Shown here one piece after another: positions 51,746 to 62,859 of a DNA stretch of 64,000 nt; position 1 is the stretch's first letter; every line of letters begins with the position of its first letter. The notes beneath the pieces are model-generated. The model searched no databases and was not told where the DNA came from. It was given only the letters and a program-made list of their open reading frames with translations. A program made the translations under genes and the position numbers. The DNA is from Candidatus Hydrogenedens sp. (GTDB lineage: Bacteria; Hydrogenedentota; Hydrogenedentia; Hydrogenedentales; JAEUWI01): NCBI GenBank assembly GCA_016125095.1, contig WGMK01000016.1, positions 62,001 to 126,000 of the forward strand, written 5' to 3'.

Positions 51746-52354
51746 ATGGCTTATGCTGTTCCGGATCTGGCCTACGCCTTCGACGCGCTCGAGCCGCACT
51801 TCGACGCGCAGACAATGGAAATCCATCACGACAAGCACCACGCCGCCTACGTGGCCAAGCTCAATGCCGCGGTCGAGGGGCAGGACGCCCTGGCCGGCAA
51901 GGCGGTGGAAGATCTGCTGATCAATATCAACGACGTGCCGGAGAGCATCCGCCAGGCGGTGATCAACCATGGCGGCGGCCATGCGAACCACACGCTGTTC
52001 TGGGAAGTGATCGGCCCGAACGGCGGCGGCGAGCCCGGCGGCGAACTGGCTGCGGCCATCAATGCGGCCTTCGGTTCGTTCGCGTCCTTCAAGGAAGCCT
52101 TCGGCAATGCTGCCGCCAACCGCTTCGGTAGCGGCTGGGCCTGGCTCGTGGCGAAGGGCGGCAAGCTGGAAGTGACCAGCACGGCCAACCAGGATTCTCC
52201 GCTCATGAGCGGCGCCACGCCGATCTACGGCCTCGACGTGTGGGAGCACGCCTACTACCTCAAGTACCAGAACCGCCGCCCCGACTTCATCGCCGCGTCG
52301 TGGAACGTGGTGGTGTGGGACAAGGTCGCCGAGAAGTTCAGCGCGGCCTCCTGA
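51746..52354 (+). CDS. sodA: Superoxide dismutase [Mn/Fe]
   Basis: This 202-residue enzyme starts at ATG 51746 (CAAGGAG upstream). It has the usual pattern: [22 protein letters not shown] with the first metal His, [13 protein letters not shown] with the second, [21 protein letters not shown] with the Asp/His ligands. Glutamine in TANQDSPLM at the second-shell position is typical of Mn-preferring enzymes. No signal peptide is present, so it is cytosolic. It is monocistronic and ends at a strong terminator. Confidence 0.95.
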   Translation: MAYAVPDLAYAFDALEPHFDAQTMEIHHDKHHAAYVAKLNAAVEGQDALAGKAVEDLLININDVPESIRQAVINHGGGHANHTLFWEVIGPNGGGEPGGELAAAINAAFGSFASFKEAFGNAAANRFGSGWAWLVAKGGKLEVTSTANQDSPLMSGATPIYGLDVWEHAYYLKYQNRRPDFIAASWNVVVWDKVAEKFSAAS

Positions 52355-52378
52355 TTGGGATTACGCCCAGAATGAGAG

Positions 52379-52413
52379 GCGGGAGCAGCAACGGCTGCTC
52401 CCGCTTTTTCTTT
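52379..52413 (+). terminator. Rho-independent terminator after sodA
   Basis: A perfect 11-bp stem (GCGGGAGCAGC, 52379-52389, with 52394-52404) and an AACG loop are followed by TTTTTCTTT. Confidence 0.9.
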
Positions 52414-52480
52414 GTCCGCCGATGGAGATGGTCGGCGCTGATTGGAACAAAAGATAGGAAGAAGAGGAGCACGAGGGTCT

Positions 52481-52680
52481 CACGCGAAGCCGCAAAGGCG
52501 CGAAAGGACGGGGACGAGGCAGGGAAAAAGAGCAAAATTACAGAAGATTTGAAACGCTATCCTTTTCAGAGCCGAACTGATGTTCGTTCTTCTCGTCGAA
52601 TCCCGTTGTTATCTTAAATCCTGTTCGAAGCTCTGCGTCTTTGTCCCTCTTCAATCTCAAGATCCCGTTATCCTGTCAAA
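52481..52680. repeat. Degenerate intergenic repeat region
   Basis: Between sodA and the SnoaL-like gene there is no credible gene. The region begins with CACGCGAAGCCGCAAAGGCG, related to the repeat at 38034-38055. It ends with GATCCCGTTATCCTGTCAAA (52661-52680), the right arm of the TTGACAGGATAAC element family, 6 bp before the SnoaL-like stop. A matching left arm is not preserved, so this looks like a decayed third copy. Confidence 0.5.
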
Positions 52681-52686
52681 ACGTCT

Positions 52687-53058
52687 TCAACCCGCTTTCA
52701 GCACGGAGGCGTCGAAGTACACTTCGTTGCGCGAGATTCGGCCGCCGTCGAGTTCGACGATGTCGAGTCCGTGCGTGGTCACCGTTGCGGCGCCAGCGGG
52801 TATCGTGGCCTTCCATTTGAGCGTAAATCCCTTGGCGGTGGGCATCACCTCGACCGGCTCCCAGCGCCATTCGGGGTTCGCCGCGAGCAGACGGCTGAAG
52901 TACTTGCGCAAGGCTTCCGCCCCCTGCAGTCCGTCCGGACGCGCGGGGTCGGCGTAGTAGGCACCTTCGGTGTAAAAGCCCAGCAGTGTCTCCGGCTGGT
53001 TGCCCGTCCACGCGGCCAGCCAGCGCTCGCAGAAGTCCCAGTCGTTCGGTTCGCTCAT
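52687..53058 (-). CDS. SnoaL/NTF2-like domain protein
   Basis: This 123-residue protein has a single cone-shaped NTF2-like domain: WLAAWTGNQPETLLGFYTEGAYYADP, then LQGAEALRKYFSRLLAANPEWRW and TTHGLDIVELDGGRISRNEVYFD. The start has AAGGAGG ideally placed. Such proteins include small isomerases, cyclases and many of unknown role; no active-site assignment is attempted. It is divergent from purE across ~140 bp, and its 3' end abuts a repeat arm that may terminate it. Confidence 0.85.
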   Translation of the reverse strand: MSEPNDWDFCERWLAAWTGNQPETLLGFYTEGAYYADPARPDGLQGAEALRKYFSRLLAANPEWRWEPVEVMPTAKGFTLKWKATIPAGAATVTTHGLDIVELDGGRISRNEVYFDASVLKAG

Positions 53059-53197
53059 GCCGGTATCCTCCTTGCAGGAAGCGCAACATACCCGAGGCGG
53101 GGCCCACGGCGCCAGAACGCAGGCTTGGGAAACCGCCTGTCTGTTCGCTACACTATCCGTTTGGCGGCATTGAACTTAACCGCGGAGAGCTAGTGCG

Positions 53198-53700
<503 letters not shown>

Positions 53701-53704
<4 letters not shown>

Positions 53705-54843
53705 GCGCGCGGGACATCATCTACCCCGGCGCGACGCTCGGGGTGCTGGGCAGCGGGCAGCTGGGCCGCATGTTCGCGCTCGAGGCACGCCGCATGGGCT
53801 ATCGCGTGCATACCTACTCCGATGCCGCCGACACGCCCACCGGCCACATTTCCGATAAGGAATACACGGGTTCCTACGACGACCTCGACGCAGTGCGCTC
53901 CTTCGCGCGCGGGGTAGAGGTGGTAACCTTCGAGTTCGAAAACGTGCCCTCGGCCACCGCCGCAGCCGCCGCCGAATGCGCGCCTGTGCGGCCGGGCGGC
54001 GAGGTGCTCCACATCACCCAGCACCGCCTGCGCGAGAAGACCTTCCTGCAGAAGCACGGCTTTCCGCTTCCGCCGTTCCGGCTGGTCACCAGCCTCGATT
54101 TATTGGAAGCGGGCCTGGCGGAACTCGGTTGCCCGGCCGTGCTGAAATCCGCTGGCTGGGGCTACGACGGCAAGGGGCAGGTGAAGATTACCGCGCCAGA
54201 CCAGGCCGCCGCCGCGTGGGAATCGCTCGGCGGGCAGGACGCCGTGCTTGAGGCCTTCGTGGACTTCGAGCGCGAAGCCAGCGTGGTCGCCGTGCGCGGC
54301 GCCGATGGCAGCTATACCGACTTCGGACTCTTCGAGAACGAGCATGTGAACCATATTCTCGACGTGACCCTGAGTCCCGGCCGCTTTTCGGTGGCCGTGG
54401 TCGAGCAGGCGCAGGCGCTCGCCCGGGAAATCGTGGAGGCCCTTAACGTTGTCGGGGTCTTGTGCGTTGAATTGTTTGTCACGCGCGACGGCGGGCTGCT
54501 GGTGAACGAGCTGGCCCCCCGCCCGCACAACTCGGGACACGTCACCTTGGACCAGTGCGAGACCAGCCAATTCGAACAGCAGGTGCGGGCTATCTGCGGG
54601 TTGCCGCTGGGCAGTTCCCGGCCGCTCTGCCCCGCCGTGATGGTGAATCTTCTGGGCGACCTCTGGTCCGGGGGCGAGCCGCACTGGGAACGCGCTTGCG
54701 CCGTGCCGGGCGTGAAACTGCATCTGTATGGCAAGCGTGAGGCGCGCCTCGGCCGCAAGATGGGGCACCTGACCGCGGTTGCGCGCGATGTGGACACCGC
54801 CCGGGCCCGCGCGCTCGAGGCGCGGAAAGCCTTGACCGACTAA
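53701..54843 (+). CDS. purK: N5-carboxyaminoimidazole ribonucleotide synthase
   Basis: This 380-residue ATP-grasp enzyme converts AIR and bicarbonate to N5-CAIR, the substrate of PurE. It starts at ATG 53701 within the overlap with purE. Landmarks are [30 protein letters not shown], the ATP-grasp segment [18 protein letters not shown], and [16 protein letters not shown] near the active site. Length and motifs are standard. Confidence 0.97.
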
Positions 54844-54857
54844 CCGGAAACGTATCC

Positions 54858-56239
54858 ATGCCGGAGTCTTCCTCGACCGTAGCTGTATTTCCCCCGCCCC
54901 GGCGCGTGCGGTGGCACCAGTCGCTGTTGTTCCGGGTGCTGCTGCTGTGCGCCGTGCTCCTCCTGTGCCTGCTCGCGGCCGTCGGCATGATTTCGCGCTA
55001 CTTCTTCCAGGAAGCCGCGCGCGAAATGCGGATGCAGACGGAGCAGATTGTGGACAGCCTCGTGCTGGGCTACGAGACCGCGCCCGCCACCGACCTGGAA
55101 TCGATGGCGGCCGAGCTGATGCAGCAATACAAGGGTGTCGAGATCGAATTGCAGTCGCCCGAGAGCGACACCCCCGTGGCGACCTACACGCTCGAGGACG
55201 GCGAGGGCGGCACCCTCACGCGCGTGGCACAGGTGCCCGTACCGCTCGACGACCGCAGCCTCTTGCTCACGGCCCGCGTCACCATTGTGCCGCAGATCGA
55301 AATCCTCCGGGCGCTGACCAACTGGTATCTGCTCGGCATCCTCGGCGTGTTCGTGCTTACGCTGGCGCTGATGTTGCTGGTGATATTCCGCAGCCTACGG
55401 CCGCTGTCCACGCTTACGGAGTCCTGCGCGGCGGTCACCTCAGGCGAGCTGCAGGCCGTGTCCACCCGCGGCGCCTTCGGCGAGGTGCGCGCGCTTGAGG
55501 AAACCTTCAACGACATGGTGCGCTCGCTTCGAGAGAAGGAAGTGATGGAGCGCAAGCTGCGCGAGGCCCAGAGGCTGACCTCGCTCGGCACGCTCGCAGC
55601 CGGCGTGGCGCACGACATCCGCAATCCGCTGAATGCCATCAAGCTGCTCTCCAGCCACGCGCTCGACCACGTGCCGGGCGACGGCAACCCGGCGGGCAAG
55701 CACCTCCGCACCATCCGGCAGGAAGTGGACCGGCTTGAGGAAATTGTGTCGAGCTTCATGTCGCTCGCGCGCGAGCGCGACCTCGACCCCCAGCCGCAGA
55801 ATCCCGACGCGATTCTCGACGAATGCGTGACGCTGCTGGCGAAAGACGCGGAGTCACGCGGGGTGCGGATGCTGGTGGAATTGCGGTCGGGCGGCGCGCC
55901 GCTGATGCTGGACGCGCGGGAATGGAAACGCGCGGTGCTGAATGTGCTGCTCAATGCGCTCGAAGCCTGCCCCACGGGCGGGCGCGTGCGTCTGTTTTCG
56001 CGCTCGACCCCCACGGGCTACGAGATTGAGGTGCGCGACGACGGCCCCGGCCTGGACAAGGAGGCTCTCAGCCGGGTATTCGAGCCCTATTTCACCACGA
56101 AGCCCGGCGGCACGGGACTCGGCCTGTCGATTACGCGCGGCATAATCGAGGCGCATGGCGGTACCATAGACATGAGCGGCAGCCCGGGGCAGGGCTGCCA
56201 GGTGCTTATTACCATGCCCCAATCCACGGCGAGCAACGC

Positions 56240-56243
<4 letters not shown>
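54858..56243 (+). CDS. Membrane sensor histidine kinase
   Basis: This 461-residue kinase has a transmembrane helix (about residues 23-48) followed by a periplasmic sensor of about 105 residues without recognised family. A second helix (WYLLGILGVFVLTLALMLLV) and a HAMP-like linker follow. The HisKA H-box is AAGVAHDIRNPLNAIKLL with the phosphorylated His. The catalytic ATPase domain has the N-box region and GPGLDKEALSRVFEPYFTTK and GTGLGLSITRGI. It overlaps the downstream sigma-54 activator by 4 bp, forming an NtrBC/ZraSR-type pair. It begins 14 bp after purK. The signal is unknown. Confidence 0.93.
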
Positions 56244-57592
<1,349 letters not shown>

Positions 57593-57625
57593 GCCCCGGG
57601 CCATTCGAACCGGCGCGGGCGGCCC

Positions 57626-58180
57626 GTGTATGCTTTTCTCATGGAACTCGCGATCTACTTCATCATAGTCATCTTTCTTTTCCCAGCGCTCATGCTGGTG
57701 ATCGGCGCGGCGGCGAAGGTGCGGCGTGCCAATACGCGGCTGCACCGCCTGCAGCTGGAAGGCGCGGCGATTCTGGCCGCGGGCATGCTGGCGAAGTGGC
57801 TGGTGTACGATGTGAATTTCGGCATCGACCCCTTTGAGCGCTACCGCTGGACGCCGTGGTTCGCGCGGGCGGAAGCGGGCGGCTTCTGGATCGGCCTACT
57901 GTTTCTGGCGCTGGGCTACTTCCTCGAGCGACGCCCCCGCCCGGGCATCACACCGTGGCCGCTGTCTGGAAAGGTGTTTTGCGGGGTGTTTATACTAGGG
58001 GGGCTGGCATTGAGCCGCTTCGCCGCGTCGAACCTCGGCCTGGCGTTTCTCGACCTGCCCTGGACCATTCACCGGATTTTCCTGGTGGCGGGGCTGTATC
58101 CATTCTGCCTGGGCTATTTCTACGGCGCGCTGCGGTTTGTCGACCCGGTGCCGCCGCACCTGGGCGCGGAGGGGGAGTGA
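57626..58180 (+). CDS. Integral membrane protein of unknown function
   Basis: This 184-residue protein is predicted to have five to six membrane helices, for example LAIYFIIVIFLFPALMLVIG, GFWIGLLFLALGYFL and VFCGVFILGGLALSRF. I recognise no family. The start could be ATG 57626 or ATG 57641; neither has a strong ribosome site. It is followed with a 1-bp gap by the HisG-like gene, so the two are probably translated together. Confidence 0.7.
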   Translation: MYAFLMELAIYFIIVIFLFPALMLVIGAAAKVRRANTRLHRLQLEGAAILAAGMLAKWLVYDVNFGIDPFERYRWTPWFARAEAGGFWIGLLFLALGYFLERRPRPGITPWPLSGKVFCGVFILGGLALSRFAASNLGLAFLDLPWTIHRIFLVAGLYPFCLGYFYGALRFVDPVPPHLGAEGE

Positions 58181-58181
58181 C

Positions 58182-59228
58182 ATGAGCAACGAAACGAAAC
58201 TGGTCATCGGCATGCCCGCGGGCTCGCTGGCGAATCCCGAGCGCGGCGGCAACCTGGTGCACCTGCTGAAGGCCGCCGGCTTTCCCTCGCGGGGCTATCA
58301 GGACGGCGGCCCCACGAGCTTCCCCTGGCACACCATGCTGATGGGCTGGGATGGGCGCCCGCAGGAGTTCGGCGCGCAGCTGGCGCTGGACGAGATCGAC
58401 GTGGCCTTCGCGGGCGACGACTGGATCCGCGAGCGCCAGCTGGAATTTCAGTACGAGTACAAGCGCGAGATTCCGCTGGAGCGCATCCAGGGGCTCGGGC
58501 GCGGCAGCGTGCGCATTGTGGTCATCTGCAATCCCTTCCACGGCGGCTTCGACGCCTGGATGGAGCAGCTGCTCAAGACCAAGCCGCTCATCACCATGAT
58601 TTCCGAGATGCCGTATCTGGCGGTGGACTGGTTCCTGAAGAAGGCCGCTTCGCTCGGCCACGGCGACACGCACAACCAGTACGCCGTGCAGAAGTACAAG
58701 ACGCCGCCCCGTATTGAGCGCGGCGTGGTGGTGTATGAATCCTGGGGCAAGACCGAGGCGAAAGTGGTCCACCACGGCGTCGACCTGGGGGTCGAGATTA
58801 CCCAGTCGGGCAGCGCCATCCGCAACTACGGGCTGGCGATTGGCGAAGAGATCATGCATTCGGAGACGGCCATCTGGGCCAGCCCCGGCATGAAGCAGAA
58901 CGCCGAGAAGCACGAGCTGGCGCGCATGCTGCTGCTGAACCTCTATGGCGCCATCTTCGCGGAGAACAAGGTCCTGATGTTCTTCAATGCGAAGAAGGAC
59001 GACTCCGAGGCGGTGCTGAAATACCTTGGCGACAACAACCTGTTCGCCGACGAGCCGACCATGAACCAGGGACCGAACTACACCGAGTTTAGCGTGCAGA
59101 TGGATACGCGCGATCCCAAGCTGCCGATTGCGAAGGTGCGGTATGAACTGGCGCGGCTCGGGGCCACGCACATCGAGACGGTGCCGCTGGATTCTTGCAT
59201 CCCCGGCATCGGCGCGGTGGACTTCTAG
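58182..59228 (+). CDS. HisG-like (ATP phosphoribosyltransferase-fold) protein
   Basis: This 348-residue protein starts at ATG 58182 behind GGAGGGGGAG. The periplasmic-binding-like fold of HisG is suggested by LVIGMPAGSLANPERGGNLVHLLKAAGF at the start, then RPQEFGAQLALDEIDVAFAGDDWI, where HisG has its 'DLGITGxD' segment, and VEITQSGSAIRNYGLAIGEEI, where HisG has 'VETGxTLxxNGL'. A C-terminal ~70-residue region resembles the regulatory domain of long HisG. The sequence is diverged and no other histidine gene is near, so it may act on a different substrate. An ATP phosphoribosyltransferase activity is inferred, not shown. Confidence 0.6.
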   Translation: MSNETKLVIGMPAGSLANPERGGNLVHLLKAAGFPSRGYQDGGPTSFPWHTMLMGWDGRPQEFGAQLALDEIDVAFAGDDWIRERQLEFQYEYKREIPLERIQGLGRGSVRIVVICNPFHGGFDAWMEQLLKTKPLITMISEMPYLAVDWFLKKAASLGHGDTHNQYAVQKYKTPPRIERGVVVYESWGKTEAKVVHHGVDLGVEITQSGSAIRNYGLAIGEEIMHSETAIWASPGMKQNAEKHELARMLLLNLYGAIFAENKVLMFFNAKKDDSEAVLKYLGDNNLFADEPTMNQGPNYTEFSVQMDTRDPKLPIAKVRYELARLGATHIETVPLDSCIPGIGAVDF

Positions 59229-59235
59229 GCCGCGC

Positions 59236-59682
59236 TCAGCCGCTGATGTTCAGCATGGAAGCTCCATGCTGATTGATTTCCGGCTTGCGGCGGCCGGCGT
59301 CTTCACGCGCCAGCCGATCGAAGAGCTCGCGCCAGGTGTCGCGCATGTCGGTCAGCAGCCCCACGCACTCGACGATGTGCTTCTCTTCCTTGCGCACGTT
59401 CGCCTGGATGAGCAGGTGCTGCATGTATTCGTAGATGCGGTCGAGGTTCTGTGCGATTTCGCCGGCGTTCATGTTCAGCGCGCCGCGCAATTCGCTCAAG
59501 ATGTCCTGCGCCCGGATGAGGTTGTTGTGCACGCTCTGGCGGTCGCCCTTCGCCATCTGGCGCTTGGCTTCCTCGGCCCGCTTGATGGCGCCGTTGAAGA
59601 GCATCACGATGAGCTTGCCTTGCGACGCCGTCTCGACGTCCACCTGCGTGTAGGCGTTCATGGTGTTCTGGGCGGTCTGCAT
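59236..59682 (-). CDS. fliS: Flagellar export chaperone FliS
   Basis: This 148-residue chaperone binds the C-terminus of flagellin and delivers it to the export gate. Family features are NAYTQVDVETASQGKLIVMLFNGAIKRAEEA, the hydrophobic LNMNAGEIAQNLDRIYEYMQHLL, and a long helical bundle. It lies 19 bp after fliD in the usual order. It is convergent with the HisG-like gene. Confidence 0.94.
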   Translation of the reverse strand: MQTAQNTMNAYTQVDVETASQGKLIVMLFNGAIKRAEEAKRQMAKGDRQSVHNNLIRAQDILSELRGALNMNAGEIAQNLDRIYEYMQHLLIQANVRKEEKHIVECVGLLTDMRDTWRELFDRLAREDAGRRKPEINQHGASMLNISG

Positions 59683-59701
59683 GCGCTGATACTCTCCGGG
59701 G

Positions 59702-61411
59702 TTAGAAGCCGATGCGCGCCAAGGCCGCGCTTTGCTGCTGGAATCCTGCCGACAACTGTTCGAGCTGGCTGAACTGGCGGCGCAGGCGGTTCTCTTTCAG
59801 CGAGAGCCGATCCTCGGCGCGCGCAATCTGATCCTGCAGGTTGCGGATCTGCAGGTCAATCCCGCCGTTCGCCTTCGACCGTTCATTCAGAAAGCCCGTC
59901 GTGCTGGAGATATCGTCGAGATAGCTGAACAGCAGGTCGGTGATCCCGGTCTCGCTCGTGTTGGCGAACAGTTTCTTCACGTTCTCGCGATTGTTGTTGA
60001 GCGCCTCGCGCAGCTTGTCCTCGTCCAGCACCAGCGCGCCGGAGGTCGAGGCATCGAATTCCTCGCCGGTGCTGATGCCGATATTGAACAGGCTGTCGTA
60101 TTCGCCCACGCCGGCCACCTGCGAAAAGACCTTGTCGCGGATGAAGGTCTGGATGGCGCGGATACCGCTGTCGCCTTCGAGCAGGCCGCCGGTATTGGTC
60201 AAGTTCGCGATGCGGTCCACGGTCTCGTTGAACGCCGTCACAAATTCCTTGACCTGTTCCACCGTCGCGTCGTTGTCGGACGACGCCGTGACCGTGCTGG
60301 TGCCGGTGGCGAGCAGCTTCAGGGTGATGCCGCTGATCGCGTCCGTCACTTCATTCGTGTTGCGGGTGAGCGCCGGTCCGCCGTTAATCGTAAAGGTCGC
60401 ATCGTTGCCGGCCGTCTGTGTAGCCGCAGTCAGGTTGGTGATGCTCAGGAAATTGCTGGTGTCGCCCGCGCCGCCGAACTTAATGGTCCGGCTGCCTAGG
60501 GTGTCCGACGTGAACCGGATGGTATCGGTCGCCGAATCGAAGCTCGCGGTCACCTGCGCGTCGGACGCATTGATGCGCTCGATCACGTCAAGCGCGGTAT
60601 CGGTCGTCGGGTCGAGCGTAATCGACACGCCGTTGATGCTGAACGACCCGGCCGTGACCGCGCCGTTCGCGAAGTTGATGGTGTTGAGCACCTTCGTGGA
60701 ATCGATTGCGCCAAGGTTGCGCGTGCCGGTCACCGTGGTCTGGCCGCTGCCGCCGGTCGATTGCGTGGCCTGCTTGAGCGCCAGCACCGAAAGCAGGTTG
60801 CTCGTGTCGTCGCTCGCGCCGAAGTTAATCAGGCTGGCGTCGCCGGGCGTGTCGTTTTCGATGGTCACCTTGTCGGTCACGTTGTCGTAGGAAGCCGTGA
60901 CGCCGGCGGCACTGGCGTTGATGGTGTTCAAAATGCTCGTCAGGCTGTCCGTGGACGGGTCGACGTTGAACTGCACACCGTTGATGGTGAACGTGCCCGA
61001 CTCGATCGTGGTGGCGATGCCGCTGGAATTCAGCGCGGAACCCGGGGCGATGGCCGCGCCCAACTTTGCGCTGCTTTGGGCCACCGTCGCGCTGGCGAGC
61101 TGCGTCACGTTGACCGCGAAGGCGCCCACCACCGGATTCGACGAGCTCACTGCGGCGGTGAGAATGGTCTCGTCGCTGCTGGAGCTCTGAAATTTATTAA
61201 AAACATTATTAAGGCGAAAGTCTTGTACCCGGTTGCGAAGGGTCTGAATCTGCGAGCGCAGTTCGCGCAGGGCGTTCTGCTGCGATTGCAGCGTCGAAAT
61301 CCGGGTCTCTTTGCGGGTGAGCGGCTGACGATCCAGCGCGATCAGCTGCTGGATAATGCTGTTGCTGTCGAGACCGGTAATCAGGCCACCGGCCGATATC
61401 AGTCCGCTCAT
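59702..61411 (-). CDS. fliD: Flagellar hook-associated protein 2 (filament cap)
   Basis: This 569-residue FliD starts at ATG 61411 (GGGAG upstream); a longer in-frame ORF upstream is not coding. The opening GLITGLDSNSIIQQLIALDRQPL is typical of FliD-N. Two flagellin-hook-IN repeats lie in the middle (FTINGVQFNVDPSTDSLTSI and FSINGVSITLDPTTDTALDV). FliD-C begins near VEQVKEFVTAFNETVD, and the C-terminus is a coiled-coil (RIGF end). FliD caps the growing filament and helps flagellin fold. It heads an operon with fliS, preceded by a sigma-28-like promoter. Confidence 0.94.
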   Translation of the reverse strand: MSGLISAGGLITGLDSNSIIQQLIALDRQPLTRKETRISTLQSQQNALRELRSQIQTLRNRVQDFRLNNVFNKFQSSSSDETILTAAVSSSNPVVGAFAVNVTQLASATVAQSSAKLGAAIAPGSALNSSGIATTIESGTFTINGVQFNVDPSTDSLTSILNTINASAAGVTASYDNVTDKVTIENDTPGDASLINFGASDDTSNLLSVLALKQATQSTGGSGQTTVTGTRNLGAIDSTKVLNTINFANGAVTAGSFSINGVSITLDPTTDTALDVIERINASDAQVTASFDSATDTIRFTSDTLGSRTIKFGGAGDTSNFLSITNLTAATQTAGNDATFTINGGPALTRNTNEVTDAISGITLKLLATGTSTVTASSDNDATVEQVKEFVTAFNETVDRIANLTNTGGLLEGDSGIRAIQTFIRDKVFSQVAGVGEYDSLFNIGISTGEEFDASTSGALVLDEDKLREALNNNRENVKKLFANTSETGITDLLFSYLDDISSTTGFLNERSKANGGIDLQIRNLQDQIARAEDRLSLKENRLRRQFSQLEQLSAGFQQQSAALARIGF

Positions 61412-61473
61412 GTATCGTGCTCCCAACGACTTGCAGCCAAACGGGGAAGTTCCTGCATCTTCCCGCTTTCTCT

Positions 61474-61501
61474 TTATCGGCAGGCCCGGAGCGAAACTTG
61501 A
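61474..61501 (-). promoter_or_regulatory. Sigma-28 (FliA)-type promoter for fliD-fliS
   Basis: On the minus strand TCAAGTTT (61494-61501) and GCCGATAA (61474-61481) have a 12-base spacer. The enterobacterial FliA consensus is TAAAGTTT, N11, GCCGATAA, so the match is 15 of 16 with one extra spacer base. It lies 62 bp before the fliD ATG, as expected for a late flagellar gene. Confidence 0.8.
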
Positions 61502-61600
61502 GGCCCGATCGCGCGGGTCTGATGAACCACAGTAGCGGAACTTCGGGCGATCTGCTAACATTCCGCGAAAAGTGCGGGCAACTGGAGCGGGCGGCACAGC

Positions 61601-62275
61601 ATGAGATCTCAGGTATGGCGGGAGCGGACGGTCTACGGCTCCGGCGTGGCGGCACCGGTTGTCACGCTGGGCGGCTGCGCGATCGCGTCGCTGGGCTATG
61701 CCGAGCCGTATTCCATGCTGAACCAGAACATCTCGGACCTGGGCGCGGCCTCCGCCTCGGCCTGGCATCTGGTGTTCAATGGCAGCATGATCGCCGGAGC
61801 CGTGCTGCTGACCATCTTTACCGTGGGCACCAGCCTCATTGTAGGTTCCCGCGTAGGCTACGGCGTGGCGGCCGCAGCGCTGATTGCCAACATCGGGATG
61901 GCGCTGGTCGGCCTCTTTCCTTCCGACCCGGAAACCCAACGCGAGCATCTCATGGCCGCCGCCGTGGCCTTTATCGGCATCCTCTGCCTGAGCGCCTCCT
62001 TCGCCGTATTCGTGCGCATCATCGAGCAGCCCTACCTGCCGCGCTGGCTCGTCTGGCCGGCGATGGTCAACGTGGTCTGCACGACCTTGTTCTTCGGCGT
62101 GATCGGCGCGCAGCAAGGCGGCCTGATCCACAAGAACGCGCTATGGCTCGGGCCGGTCTACTGGCCTTCCGCGCTCGAGTGGTCGGTGCTGCTGACCATC
62201 ATGTTCTGGTCGTTCCTGGTGGCGTTGGCCCTGCGCGCGAGTCTCAAGCAGCAGCGGATACCCCTCGGAAGCTGA
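61601..62275 (+). CDS. DUF998 integral membrane protein
   Basis: This 224-residue protein has about six transmembrane helices and the DUF998 signature YSMLNQNISDLGAASASAWHLVFN near the start (residues 38-61), followed by NIGMALVGLFPSD. The function of DUF998 is not known; some are linked to lipid or cell-envelope processes. Stop and following start are 2 bp apart, so it is coupled to the GNAT gene. Confidence 0.82.
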   Translation: MRSQVWRERTVYGSGVAAPVVTLGGCAIASLGYAEPYSMLNQNISDLGAASASAWHLVFNGSMIAGAVLLTIFTVGTSLIVGSRVGYGVAAAALIANIGMALVGLFPSDPETQREHLMAAAVAFIGILCLSASFAVFVRIIEQPYLPRWLVWPAMVNVVCTTLFFGVIGAQQGGLIHKNALWLGPVYWPSALEWSVLLTIMFWSFLVALALRASLKQQRIPLGS

Positions 62276-62277
62276 CC

Positions 62278-62829
62278 ATGAATGTAGTTCTCCGCCCGGC
62301 CGGGCGCGGCGACAAACGCCAGGTGTACGACTGGCTCGCGCATTCGGACGCCACCCCCGCCATGCTGGGGCCGCCCGATTTTCCCGACGCCCCGGCGCCG
62401 GCGTGGGAAGCGTTCGACGAAGACTATGATGATTCCTATTTTTCGCCCGAAGGCGATGGGGCAGGACGCATGTTCGTGATCGAGGCGGAGGGACGCGCGA
62501 TCGGCTGCATCAGCTACGCCGGCCTGGAGCAATGGAGCGGGACTGCGGAATTGGACATCTGGATCGCATCGGCCTCGGACTGGGGCCGAGGCTGGGGCAG
62601 CGCCGCTATTCGACAGCTCTCGGAATATCTGCTAGGCTATGCGGCGGTTTCAGCGCTGCTTATCCGGCCCTCTGCGCGCAACGCGAGGGCGATCGCCGCA
62701 TACCGGCGGGCGGGCTTCGAGCCGTTCCGTCCAGGCGCGCACCCCGTTTCCGAGTCCGCCGCGCGGGAGGGCCTCGACTACGAGGACGCGGTCGTGCTGG
62801 TGAAAACGCGGAACGCCGCAGACAAGTAA
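62278..62829 (+). CDS. GNAT family N-acetyltransferase
   Basis: This 183-residue protein starts at ATG 62278, directly after the DUF998 gene. GNAT features are VVLRPAGRGDKRQVYDWLAH at the start, AELDIWIASASDWGRGWGSAAIRQL (the acetyl-CoA pyrophosphate loop, RGWGSA), and PSARNARAIAAYRRAGFEPF at the end. This last pattern is typical of RimJ/RimL or AAC(6')-like acetyltransferases. The substrate is not predictable. Confidence 0.85.
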   Translation: MNVVLRPAGRGDKRQVYDWLAHSDATPAMLGPPDFPDAPAPAWEAFDEDYDDSYFSPEGDGAGRMFVIEAEGRAIGCISYAGLEQWSGTAELDIWIASASDWGRGWGSAAIRQLSEYLLGYAAVSALLIRPSARNARAIAAYRRAGFEPFRPGAHPVSESAAREGLDYEDAVVLVKTRNAADK

Positions 62830-62859
62830 CACCTAATACATAGGGGGCAAAAGGGCACT

